This document shows, one piece after another, positions 9,719 through 21,929 of a DNA stretch of 64,000 nucleotides; position 1 is the first letter of the stretch, and each line of letters begins with the position of its first letter. Source of the stretch: Eutypella sp. D-1. Lineage: Eukaryota; Ascomycota; Sordariomycetes; Xylariales; Diatrypaceae. The notes beneath the pieces are model-generated. The model saw only the letters and a program-made list of their open reading frames with translations. It was not told the origin of the DNA and did no database searches. The translations under genes and the position numbers were made by a program. Where the stretch lies: positions 496,001-560,000 of the forward strand of contig JAJTTP010000013.1 in the NCBI GenBank assembly GCA_023313575.1, given 5' to 3'.

Positions 9719-12240
9719 ATGAAGTACTGGGGCCGGGGAGGCCATCCAGCGCTACACATTGCCGCCTTTATCGGCCACGTACCAATTGCAAATCTCCTCC
9801 TCCAGTCTGGAGGAGATATGGAGGCAACGGACCGATTTTGATATACGCCTCTGGATTATGCAGTGGCGGGAGGAGAAGCTGGGATGGTCAAGCTTCTGCT
9901 TGGACATAATGCCAATGCATTTAGAGAAACTATAGATCCACAGTGTAGGAGGACTCGATCCCTCTTGTATGAATTGGCTAATAAACCTGCAGACTCTCTC
10001 AAGTATGGACCTATAGTTGGTATATTTCTCGAAATGACTAGTATAGATCCCAATTCGATCGAAAACTATGGTGACACAGCTCTATCCTGGGCTGTGTCCA
10101 TGGACAACTTCGAAGTTACTAAAGCGCTCTTGCAACATCCCAAGATCGATCCAAACATCACCGATTACAGTGACAGAAATGCTCTCCATTTCCTGGCAGG
10201 CCTAGGAATCCAAGACTTCGGAGGAGTCCGCATGCTCGTAAAACAAGACTACATGAAAGATAACCGAGACACAACGAAAAAGAAGTCAACTAAGAAGATC
10301 GCCCGGCTCCTAATGAAGTCAGGGACGGACCCACTAAGGGCAGATAGCAGTGGCTTGCTCCCGATCCACGAAGCGATAAAGCGTGCCAACATTCCACTAC
10401 TACAGGCACTGTTAGAGTACAGTCCAGAATGTCTTGAAGCCAGAACGCTGGATGGTAGTTACCCCCTCCATTATGCCGCCCAGTATAATAGAACCGCCAA
10501 CCGTAGTATTCCTAATACTAGCTCCTTCGAGCGGAAGGTTTTTTGGAACTCCGCAGCTCTGGAATGTCTCTTACAGCATAAGGCTGACATGAATGCCAGA
10601 GATCGTTCTGGTGGTACCCCGTTAATGGCTGCTGCCCGATGCGGATCCGCCCGGTACATCAAAATGCTCCTAGACTATAGGGGTGACATAACTCTCGTCG
10701 ACAACAACGGGAGAACTGCCTTGCATTCTGCAGCGCAACACTGGCACCCCTCTGCAGGACGCCAGATTCTGAAAGAACGCATAGAGCTTTTGTCTGTCAG
10801 GGACAAGACCAATCTTTCAGCGCTTCATCTCTCCATCCTCGAACCTCGGATTGGGAAGAGCTCAACGTCGTTCACTACAGCTTTACTGGATGAGTTTTAC
10901 CCTAATGTAGAGGACGCGATCCGCATCAGCGATCTGAGCGCCCAAAGGACTATCGACGGCGAAACGCCGCTGATATCGGCGGCTAGAACTGGCGAGGATG
11001 ATATTGTACGCAAGCTTCTGAAGCTCGGCGCAGAGACAGAGCACAGAACCAAGAGCGGAGACACAGCATTGCTCGCCGCCATAAAGCAAAACGAATGTGA
11101 CTCCAAGGTAATTAGTGCTCTGCTGGACGTCGAGGCACCGAACCACGCAGATGTCAACGCTGGGTGCGGCACACAGGAAACTGCATTGCATAAAGCAGCC
11201 AAGTATGGTTACTTGGAAATATGCAAGGAGTTGATAAGACTGGGTGCACGAGTGAGCCAGCAAGGAGGAGAGTATACGACCGCTCTTAACGCTGCGACTG
11301 CCAGCGGTTACCACGAGACCGCTCTGTTTCTCCTCAACGATCAGAAGGCCGATCCCAACCTCCCTGCGGGTCATCTCGCAAATGCTCTCTGCGCAGCGAT
11401 TTATTCTCAGACCGACGAACTCGTCGGGCCGCTTCTTGACGCAGGGGGCGATGTCAACGCAACGGACATCCAGGGATGGTCGGCCTTTCACCTCGCTGCG
11501 CGGCTGGGGTCCTTGGAGATCCTCGAGCGGCTGATGAACACCAGATTGTCGAGACGCCCCGGTGTGGACAAGCAAGGCCGTACCTTACTGCACCATGCTG
11601 CCATGTGCGGCAAGAGGAACGCTTTCCTTCGGGTCCTCTTCGATGAAAAGCTGGACTGGGATGCTATTGATATCACTGACGTCGACGGCTGGACGCCTCT
11701 ACACTGGGCCTGTCGCCAGAACGAAAACCGTGACATCATCAAAGACTTGATAGAGTGTGGGGCGGACTTCACCAGAGCAACCGAGGACGGATGGACGCCT
11801 GAGATCATCGCCATTACGCACGATGCGACTGAAGTTTTGTCGTTTATCCAAGGAAAGCTAGCAGAGACGGTTGCTACGAGTCCCGAGGACAAGAATAAAG
11901 AGTCCCACCACACGAGGTGGAAGGTCGGCTTCTTGCACTCGGCCTACAAATGCGACGGCTGTTTCCTCGATGTATGTCAAATACCTCTACATGATAATGA
12001 ACCCCCCTCACTAACAATGAATCATAGCCCATAGTCGGAGTGCGGTGGCACTGCGAGAATTGCAAGAATTTCAACTTCTGCTTCAAGTGTTATTGGACCG
12101 CCGAGCAGACGCATGATCCGGAGCATAAATTCACAGCAGTCCCGGAAGGAGCAAGTATCAGTCGCTCACCGGCAACTGAGTCGGACAGACAAGCCGCTGA
12201 CGTAACGAGAAGTGGGGAGCACAATGTGGTCAGAAGATGA
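9719..12240 (+). CDS. Ankyrin-repeat protein with C-terminal ZZ-type zinc finger, N-terminally truncated
   Basis: The main open frame runs from 9842 to 11971, is joined by a 56-nt intron (11972-12027, GTATGT to CATAG, in phase) to 12028-12240, and encodes about 780 aa. Ankyrin consensus pieces recur throughout: TALSWAVSMDNFEVTKALL, GGTPLMAAARCGSARYIKMLL, GETPLISAARTGEDDIVRKLL, ETALHKAAKYGYLEICKEL, GWSAFHLAARLGSLEILERL, GWTPLHWACRQNENRDIIKDL; roughly 14 or more repeats. The end is a ZZ zinc finger: KCDGCFLDP, then VRWHCENCKNFNFCFKCYW and HDPEHKF (Cys pairs plus His-x3-His), a protein-protein interaction module. Upstream, 9719-9838 encodes one more ankyrin unit (HPALHIAAFIGHVPIANLLL) but a UGA at 9839-9841 separates it. 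Translation may start at an internal Met, or the gene may be a relic of a longer NACHT-ankyrin protein. No NACHT domain is present. Confidence 0.8.
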
Positions 12241-13626
12241 CGGTTATGGGTGAGAATGTTCAAGAATGTTATGAGACGAATGAGGTTGAAAAGCATCGGG
12301 GAATGTGGTAGCCAGTATTCATGGCGATTGACTGTGGTGCTAGTGGATAGTTATAACATATCAGTACCAGTTGGCCCAACGCTATGCAAACCGACACGAG
12401 ATGGGGTGAAACCAGTACACCGCGTTCATAGGATAGAATATAAATAAGGTAGGAATCGAGTATTGGTATGAAGAAGTAAAGCATCTTTAGGCCAGAGCAG
12501 CCAAAAGGGGGAGGGGGGCCGCCCACCGACAAAGATCCCCTTACTTAGATACCCTGGCGATCGCTCCACCTGAGACTCAACTGAATGTGACATAATAATA
12601 ATAACAGAGTGAAAGTGCCGCAAATATGACGAAGGCTCGCCATAATCATAGTATAGAGCTCAAATAGAGTAGATATGACACCGTGGCGCATACTATATAT
12701 AAGGGGGGCGAAGCCTACTCCCCTTAGATCTAGGCCTAGATAGCCGACAATACCCGCCCGACACTACAGTGTTACGGTTAACCAGACTGCCGTAATATAA
12801 AGATAGAATGGAAGAAATACCCACTTCTCCGAACTGTTCTCTGTCTATCTATGCTTTCCCAAACATTCAGGGTCGGCTATATGGCCGGGTCTGGTGGAGG
12901 AAGGTGAAAAAACGTTGGCGACCCTCATGACTAAGGCGTTCGCTCGCGGCTCGCCTTATGTCCCTACCGAGTTCCTGGTGTCAGGTAAGCACCTTTATTC
13001 AACTTGAACTCCATGATTTGACCTATATAAGTTATTCTCCTATCCGGGTACACATACGCACCGCTTTGTAGTGGCAAGTGACACGATAGGGGTTGTCTAA
13101 AACAGAGGCGCATGCTTCGCCCCCACCCCTCCTCTCCACCTCCTTCGGCAAGGCGCTGTCTCCAAAGCGTTCAATTACATCAGCCAATTATTGAAAAAAC
13201 AATTCTGACTTTCATTATATGATACCGAAAAATTACTTGCTACCTGGCACATAAGTATAGAGTGTGAAGAGAACCTTGGAAACCAGCGCGAATATGTACA
13301 ACTCGAAACCTCAAACTCGGGGCTTGCATTTATAATATTATCCAAGAATATTACTATACAGAGTAAGGCGTCTTATTACCCCGCTATCTTCATAATAAAT
13401 TAAAACGCGACACAGCAATATCCGCAACGCGTGGGATAACCCGATAAGGCGATAAAGCTCCCATTCTGATACTCAGGTGTCGCTTAAGCATAAACGCCTA
13501 AATGTTGACGATCAACATCAATCTTCATATCGGCGCTCCGTACATTTAGGACTGATCAGACCCCCCCAATTCTTTCCCGACTAACTAGTTGGATGCAAAG
13601 AAATCAGCTTTCGTGGGGTTTTCGCA
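12241..13626. other. Intergenic, possibly old transposon debris
   Basis: About 1.4 kb without a supported gene. It holds a TATA-like stretch (ACTATATATAAGG near 12689) followed by mixed-composition sequence that could be an LTR or other repeat remnant, but no paired repeat end was found in the window. The last part is the 5' flank of the gamma-tubulin gene. Confidence 0.4.
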
Positions 13627-15363
13627 ATGCCTAGGTAAGCCGATCATCCAGCCGCCCCAAAAAGTCAAGAGAACTTCATCGCATCCAACATATTCAGAGC
13701 CCAAATTAATGTCCCGAACAGAGAAATTATCACGATCCAGGCTGGCCAGTGCGGCAACAGCAGTGAGTACCCAAGCGCATATCCCATGTATCCTTCGTCG
13801 CGAACTTCCCCCGCCCCGTCTGACATAGCACGACACAGTTGGCAGCCAGTTCTGGCAGCAGCTCTGCCAGGAACACGGGATCAACCAGGACGGGAATCTG
13901 GAGGACTTCGCGACCGAGGGCGGCGACCGCAAAGATGTATTCTACTACCAGAGCGACGACACCCGTTATATTCCACGAGCCATCCTTATTGACCTTGAGC
14001 CCCGCGTTATCAACGGCATCCACTCCGGCCCTTACAAGAACATATACAACCCCGAGAACTTCTACGTCGGCAAGAGCGGTATCGGTGCCGGGAATAATTG
14101 GGGTGAGGGTTACCAGACCGGCGAGCTAGTACACGAAGAGATAATGGAAATGATCGAGCGCGAGGCGGATGGAAGTGACTCATTAGAGGTATGGTCCCGG
14201 TTGCGCCAGCGCTGGCAGTGGCTCTCCCTAGCAAGCTTCAAGCTTGAGCTAACAATGACACCTCGCAGGGCTTCATGCTGCTCCACTCCATAGCCGGCGG
14301 GACGGGCTCCGGCCTCGGTTCCTTCCTGCTCGAGCGCATGAACGACCGGTTCCCCAAGAAGATCATCCACACGTACTCGGTGTTCCCGGACACGACCAAC
14401 TCGGGCGACGTAGTGGTGCATCCGTACAACAGCCTGCTGTCGATGCGGCGGCTGACGCAGAACGCCGACTCGGTGGTGGTCCTGGACAACGGGGCGCTGT
14501 CGCACATCGCGGCGGACCGGCTGCACGTGCAGGAGCCCTCGTTCCAGCAGACGAACCAGCTCGTGTCGACGGTCATGTCCGCCAGTACCACGACCCTGCG
14601 GTACCCGGGCTACATGCACAACGACCTGGTCAGCATCCTGGCGTCGCTGATCCCGACGCCTCGCTGTCACTTCCTGATGACTGCCTACACGCCCTTCACG
14701 GGCGACCAGGTGGAGCAGGCCAAGACGGTGCGCAAGACGACGGTGCTTGATGTCATGCGCCGCCTACTACAGCCCAAGAACCGCATGGTGTCCACGGTTC
14801 CCGGCAAGAAGAGCTGCTACATATCCATCCTTAATGTCATCCAGGGCGAGGTCGACCCCACCGACGTGCACAAGAGTCTACTGCGGATTCGCGAACGCCG
14901 CCTCGCTACCTTCATTCCCTGGGGACCCGCCAGTATCCAGGTTGCCCTGACGAAGCGCAGCCCATATATCCCGATGAGCCACCGTGTCAGTGGGTTGATG
15001 CTGGCCAACCACACGAGCATTGCCACTGTAAGTAATGCTCTTTGCCTTCTCCCCTTTTCTTGTCTACAAAATGTATGCCTCCCAAAAATAGGTGAAATCC
15101 TAATTGGCTAACGATACAACCCCCTTCTACAGCTCTTCAAGCGCATCGTCAGGCAATACGACGGCATGCGGAAACGCAACGCGTTCATCGAGTCGTACAA
15201 GAAGACGGCGCCCTTCTCGCAGAACCTGAACGAGTTCGACGAGGCCCGGGAGGTCGTCGGAGACCTAATCGCCGAGTACGAAGCCGCCGAGAACGCCAAC
15301 TACCTGAACCCGGATGAGGCGGAGCCTGCAACATCGGCCGAGACGGACCGGCGCATGGGCTGA
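13627..15363 (+). CDS. mipA: Gamma-tubulin
   Basis: Five coding exons: 13627-13634 (ATGCCTAG only), 13722-13762, 13839-14188, 14269-15027 and 15133-15363; all phases close, giving about 462 aa, the usual length. The protein starts [16 protein letters not shown], has the GTP-binding tubulin signature GGTGSGLGS, and carries gamma-specific segments such as [37 protein letters not shown] and [20 protein letters not shown]. Gamma-tubulin nucleates microtubules at spindle pole bodies as part of the gamma-tubulin small complex and is normally single copy and essential in ascomycetes. The eight-base first coding exon is chosen because it restores the conserved MPRE start; starting at the nearer ATG at 13710 gives a wrong frame. 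The C-terminal tail ([11 protein letters not shown]) is variable, as expected. No disruption is seen. Confidence 0.97.
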
Positions 15364-16399
15364 GGTAAGGGGCACACGGACGGGGTGAAGGTTACAAGGC
15401 CGGGGCGCGGCACGCCCGCGGCATGATGAGATACGCGATTGGCGACGATTGAGCGATGCGGCCAAGCAGTCTAGACACTTACTTTTTTTTTTTATTAAGA
15501 TCCTGGTGTCGGGCGTTATTATGGCAGTCATCCGGTGTTTTCACGACATAGCTACATTATATACCAACGAAGGCGAGTTTACAACGGCTGTGCCGTGCGT
15601 TTGCTGTGACAATGGATTTAAAGACTTCATGAATGCCCTCGGGTCAATTTGCCCAGGCTCTCTTGGTATCTGTCGTGTTAACTGGCTACATTGACTACTT
15701 GGCTAGGTACCTACCGTGCTTTTAGTAGAGCTGACAAGCCGATAGCTCCAGCGCTGGTGTTATTCTAGAAGCATCTTCCTCATTCCGGTTTCGAGACCCC
15801 TCCCACGGGTTATCCCAAATACGCTAAGGTTATTATGCAAGTTTGCCAGTTTATTTGGTTACACCTTCCTTAGCAACGATACTAACCTCTCAGCCCTCTA
15901 TCGCGGTTCCTGGATTGCAAATCTATGACACCCAAAGTGCGTGATCGGGAACCGACCGGTGAAAGCTGATTGGTCGCCTTGCGGCAATTAGTGGGGCATT
16001 TCAGGGTCCTGCAAACAGGGTATGACGTCACGACTATATCATGACGTGAAGGTAGGTAGGCACAGCTTCAGAGAAGGAGCTTCCCTTACGTCAACTACTA
16101 TGTACTTCTCGTGTCACCATCACGTAGATATTTAATTACGCTCGTTTGAGACCTTGCAAGACAGCTTCTCTTTTCTCATCATCTACGAACACAAAACCAG
16201 TTCGGCAATTTCTGAATCACCCTTCAACTACAACTACACTACAACATCCTCTCTACAAACACGAAGCTGTAAGGTCTACTCGCTTCCACATCCTATTAAT
16301 AACAGGTCACCTAGCTAACACAACCAACCCCTCGAACAGACTACAAAGCAGCATATACAAAAAACCCAATCAAATCTTTAAACACACACACACGCAACA
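15364..16399. other. Intergenic: 3' flank of gamma-tubulin and 5' flank of the 89-aa gene
   Basis: Contains a T-run at about 15483-15493 just past the gamma-tubulin stop and the CRE-like cluster listed separately. The last 200 bp are rich in CA and AAC triplets, typical of a fungal 5' leader. No further gene is supported. Confidence 0.6.
16023..16093 (+). promoter_or_regulatory. Cluster of three CRE/ATF-like bZIP sites
   Basis: Within 71 bp there is a perfect palindromic CRE (TGACGTCA, 16023-16030), a near match (TGACGTGA, 16042-16049) and a third (TTACGTCA, 16086-16093), 300-380 bp upstream of the 89-aa gene. CRE octamers are bound by Atf1/CREB-type bZIP factors, which in fungi mediate stress responses. 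The sites are seen directly; binding is inferred. Confidence 0.45.
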
Positions 16400-16669
16400 A
16401 TGGCACCCTCTCCCCAGGAAGTCGAGCAGACCCGCCAGAACCTGCCCCTACCAGACCAACCACCCGTAGCCTCGGACTGGCAATCGGCGGACGCCACGAA
16501 GGTGAACGTGGGCTCGGGCGGCCAGGCGAGCGACATCTCCACCGGCGCGGGCGCGACGTCGGGCCTGCGCGAGCCCGCCTCCAAGAATGAGGACGTCGAC
16601 CTCTCCGGCGTCGGCCGCCAGGGCAAGGAGGGACTTGAGAACCCGCCCAAGGACGCCAAGGCGCGATGA
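16400..16669 (+). CDS. Small conserved fungal protein of unknown function (89 aa)
   Basis: Single-exon frame from a good-context ATG (CAACAATGG) to TGA. The product is hydrophilic, rich in Gly, Ser, Asp and Pro, with no hydrophobic segment, and probably disordered (motifs ISTGAGATSGLREPA and VDLSGVGRQGKEGLENPPKD). The strong codon bias (G/C third positions), the long A- and C-rich leader and the clean start argue that it is real and well expressed. I recall similar short, uncharacterised proteins in ascomycetes with the conserved STGAGATSG and GRQG-EGL words, but know no function. The upstream CRE-like cluster suggests stress or cAMP-linked regulation. No domain is recognised. Confidence 0.75.
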   Translation: MAPSPQEVEQTRQNLPLPDQPPVASDWQSADATKVNVGSGGQASDISTGAGATSGLREPASKNEDVDLSGVGRQGKEGLENPPKDAKAR

Positions 16670-17138
16670 GTCAATCCAATCTATTGAACGTTTTCTTCAT
16701 AAGGGGAGAGAGGAGAGGATTGGGACCTGAGCGTTTTCTTTGTTTTCCTTTGAGACATCATGATGGTTTGCATGGATGAATGAGGAACGGGATTGGCGTA
16801 CGCTGGGAATGCATCATGGATGGGCGACGGTTACGTGGTTCGTGTCTTCGTTGACACGGCTAAGTCGGATATCAACAATGGATATGGCAGGTGGCTCTAT
16901 TTAATGAGTCTACCGATACCACAAGGGTAGTCATTCAGAATTGACTGCTTAAGAAGTAACATTAACCTTTCTGACAATGATGTGAGACATGCCTGATGAA
17001 AAGTTTGAACGTAATGGAACTCGTAATATACAAATGGTGGTAGAGACGCCGGACAAACACGCTGCCCGCCATGTGCCAAAGTATCCCCACCATTTGCAAC
17101 CTGGACGCCAATAAGAAAGGTTGCAGCGGGGTGGAAAA
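16670..17138. other. Intergenic between convergent genes
   Basis: The 3' flanks of the 89-aa gene (plus) and the coiled-coil gene (minus). No structure or additional gene is seen. Confidence 0.6.
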
Positions 17139-18593
17139 TCACACTGAAGAAACCGCAACGCCTCCAGCCTCAACCCCATGTCCAGCCTCGACCGTTTCTG
17201 CACTCCTGCCTAGTGCCTGTCCGTCCTTTTCCTTACGATGCCTCCTCGAATGCCTCCCAAACCACATACCGAGGCCATGGAGCCTACACATAGCGACCTG
17301 GCGCTCGGCAACATCAACACGATCCCTCGCCTCACCAAGCTCCACCCGACACGTCTCCAGCGCGCGGTCGCGCGCCTCCACGAGCTGCCTCGCCTCCTCG
17401 GCCGCTGCGTCCGCCCCGGCGCGCGCGGTGGCTAGTTCCTCGCGTGTGGTGGCCAGTTCATCGCGCGCAGCGTCCAGCTCCTCGCGCACCGCGGCAAGTT
17501 GGGCGTGCAGCGCGCGGGTCTCGGCTGCGTGTTTTGTCTTGATCGACTGGATCTGCCGGTTGAAGTCCTCGGTGGTCTCTTCCATATCCCCGCCGAGCTT
17601 GGCGACCGCGGCCGCGTGGTCAAGGTGGAGCCGCTCGTTGACGGCCGTGAGGCGCGCGATTTCCTCCCGCGCCGTCGCTGCGTCCATCTCCGCCCTGCGT
17701 TGTCCCGCGGCCATGTCCTCCTTTTCTTGTCGTAGGTCCTTCTCTGCGGCCGCCTTGGCGGCTTCGAGGGCTGCGACCGCGGCGCTGTGCGTGGCGACTT
17801 CCTCGGTTGCGCGGTGGAACGCCTCCCTGGCCTCCTCCAGCTGATTCCGGAGCTCCGCCGTTTCATCCTCCGCGGCTGCCAGGCGCGTCTCGAGGGCCGT
17901 CCGGTCCGTCTCTAGCGCCGCGATCTTGGCTTCCGCATCCGCGGCCAGTCGGGCCCTCTCGCTCTCCCTCTTGCGCTCCTTCTCTTCCGCGCGCACCCTC
18001 TCGGTCAGTATCGCGAAGTTCTGGTCCTGCACTTGGCATAGTATGGACTGCAGATTTACGAAGTTCTTATCCGTGTCCCCCCACCGGCTGACTGCCATGT
18101 CTCGCTCCTTGCATAGGGTCTCCCAGTCAGAGACCTGTTCTTGTGCTGCTGCGAGCTCGCGCTCTAGCTGGTCTATCCGCTCTTGCTGGCTGTTAGTGGT
18201 GCTGGGGAGGGCAGGTTGCACCGTGCCGTTTCCGTTCATGTGGAGGCGATGCATCTCCGCCTCCATCAAGGCGTCATGGTGTCTTGCAGCGCGTCGGACG
18301 ACAGCGGCCCAGCGATCAGCGACAGCATCGGGCTGGGTGCGGCGATTGTGATCGGTGCAGAGGCAGGTGACGGCGAGGCGGCGGAGATCAACACGCGCGA
18401 TGTCGGCGGGCCGGCGCGCGGCTAGTTCCGCTAGCGCCTCGTGGATCGCCGTCCCGTTGGTCGTGTACCGGCACCGCACCCCGTGGAGCTTCGTGGTGCC
18501 CACGCATTGCACCACCCCGCCCCGCCCTTCCTCTGTTACTTGCAGGAGGTTCCCCGGATCCCAGTACGCCCGGGGGCTCTGCGCGGTTGTCAT
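17139..18593 (-). CDS. Coiled-coil protein with N-terminal Cys-rich fungal domain
   Basis: Single-exon frame; the start is taken at ATG 18593 (MTTAQSPRAYWDP) because the frame upstream is AT-rich leader sequence. About 484 aa. Residues ~20-110 form a compact Cys/His-containing domain (VVQCVGTTKLHGVRCRYT and LAVTCLCTDHNRR), similar to the small domain that in many fungal proteins recognises or resembles a C-x-G-T-T-x-x-G-x-R-C pattern. Residues ~140-450 are a long coiled coil with heptads and many Ala, Glu, Arg and Leu (ERIDQLERELAAAQEQV, LETRLAAAEDETAELRNQLEE). The tail is basic and of low complexity. A structural or scaffolding role is likely; no enzyme motif is seen. The strong GC bias creates long false frames on the opposite strand. 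Confidence 0.85.
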   Translation of the reverse strand: MTTAQSPRAYWDPGNLLQVTEEGRGGVVQCVGTTKLHGVRCRYTTNGTAIHEALAELAARRPADIARVDLRRLAVTCLCTDHNRRTQPDAVADRWAAVVRRAARHHDALMEAEMHRLHMNGNGTVQPALPSTTNSQQERIDQLERELAAAQEQVSDWETLCKERDMAVSRWGDTDKNFVNLQSILCQVQDQNFAILTERVRAEEKERKRESERARLAADAEAKIAALETDRTALETRLAAAEDETAELRNQLEEAREAFHRATEEVATHSAAVAALEAAKAAAEKDLRQEKEDMAAGQRRAEMDAATAREEIARLTAVNERLHLDHAAAVAKLGGDMEETTEDFNRQIQSIKTKHAAETRALHAQLAAVREELDAARDELATTREELATARAGADAAAEEARQLVEARDRALETCRVELGEARDRVDVAERQVAMCRLHGLGMWFGRHSRRHRKEKDGQALGRSAETVEAGHGVEAGGVAVSSV

Positions 18594-20382
18594 GGCGGTG
18601 GAGTTGGGTCGAAGAGAGTGCGGTGGATATGTGCCTAAGTACCTGGAGCTAGTCGCAGACGGATGAGTTGCAACAATCGCCTCGGGCGAAAAGGGGTAAA
18701 AAAGAGAAGAAAAAAAGAAAAGCAAATACAGATTCGAAAAAAAAGAGAAGATGTTGATCTTGCGAAGCAACAAGTACTGGAGGGAACGATCGAAATTAAA
18801 GTCTTTCTCCCCCGGTTCAGCTCCGACAGGGCAAGATTCTGGCCGGTGATGTCTTTACACGTAGCCGCTGTATGCGCAACCAATTTCGTGAAAGGTATAC
18901 GCCTCACATATAGCCCATAGGAGGACGCCAAGCGCAGTTGAACACCAACCCGCATATTCTCTTCCCCTCTCCATCCCCTGAAACCCGCGCTGGCTCTTCG
19001 TGGCGGGCTTTGGGTTGTCGAGCTACGTGGTATCGGGAATAGTCGTGAGACCCTTTGGAACTTATCACGGCAGCTAAGATATACTCGATAAGGCCTTTGT
19101 CTAAAGTTGCAGCAACGGGGTATGTGAAGGCCTTTAGGCGCCTGGTTTTACCTGACCCCCCAAAGCCTAACTACCGTTTTGACTATGCTTCGTGTACAGG
19201 CGTCGTGCTATAATCATAAGTAAGTTTTAGAACCTTAGGCAAAGATGATAGATCATTGGCACCTTAATGAGATGTGTCGCGCCGTATTGGGTGCCCTCGC
19301 ATATGTAGGAGTGTTATGGACGTTTGGGCATCGTCCCGCCGCCGCCCGAAAGCTGCACAATTTGCGGGCCGTGTAATGCGGAGACCAATCCGGAGCTGTA
19401 TCCGGTCTTGATTTCATGGCCAGTAGGTATCTACCGTAGCCTGCTCTATGAATAAAGCTCTTGTTGCCAGACTAGATATCTTGGGCTGCTTGGGGTACGG
19501 GGCTGCCATTCCTGTATATGAACATGCCACACATGCCTAGATCGAAGGCGCCTGGGGTAAACGGGAATATCATCTCATCTCGTTACTGGATTTACTGGAT
19601 TTCATCTCTTAATAGTTTTGCGAAGGCGCTGGCTCCGCTCGGCCCCTACCATATTAAAGAGCTTGAAGTTATGTTTCTCATCCGCGGGGTCTAGAAATTA
19701 GGCTATGAATAATTCCTGTAGGTACTGAACAGAATTCTGGTTTGTAGAGACAGCCTGCATAAGTAAGTAGCTATAGACGTACCTGAGGTAACGTCGAAAC
19801 TGGCTCGTTAAAGTGTCTCCCCAGGCTTAATCTCCTTCGAGGGGGCTAAAAAAGCAGTGAAGGCATAGGGCCTACCGGGGGGCACCCGGAAGAGAAAATA
19901 AATGGCCTAACTTTACACTTAACGGAGTTTCAATTTGGGCCACTTCTTTTTCACTAAAATTGCCAATTCTTTGATGATATGTATTATTTTCTAAATAACT
20001 AAGTCTAGTATGACAAGAATTCGTACACCACAGTTATAGAAAGAAAATTGATTCTAACAGAAGCTCATGAGGCAACGTTAGCAAGAAATAAAAACCAATA
20101 GGTACCTAGTGAAATACCCAATTACCGGGGAGGCATTTAGCGCTTATCGATAAAGATATGCATCTAGACAGAGCGTATGCCCCGCGTCAAGCCATCAAAC
20201 GGCATTTTAGGAGTACCTAAGTCATCCTTAATTCCATGTAAGTAACCAGGAAGTAACCAGGAAGCAACCTACCAACTTACTGGCACGTCTATAAATTGTT
20301 GGTGGGGCGTGAGACAAGTAAAATCTTGAAACCTTCCAAGCATCACAACACCGGAAGGAAACAAAGAGTGAATCTAGTAAAA
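18594..20382. other. Intergenic, no gene supported
   Basis: A 1.8-kb region between divergent genes. It contains an A-rich stretch with AAAAAAG runs (18700-18750), a short direct repeat of AAGTAACCAGG near 20239-20262, and several TACCTAGG-like motifs. No coding capacity is supported. Confidence 0.6.

Positions 20383-21929
<1,547 letters not shown>

Noticed and set aside
12586..12990. Possible LTR or promoter remnant with a TATA box
   Set aside because: No matching second copy, terminal repeat or target duplication could be found in the window.
17071..17844. 257-codon Ser/Ala-rich plus-strand frame
   Set aside because: Antisense of the coiled-coil gene; its composition reflects complementing Ala/Glu codons.
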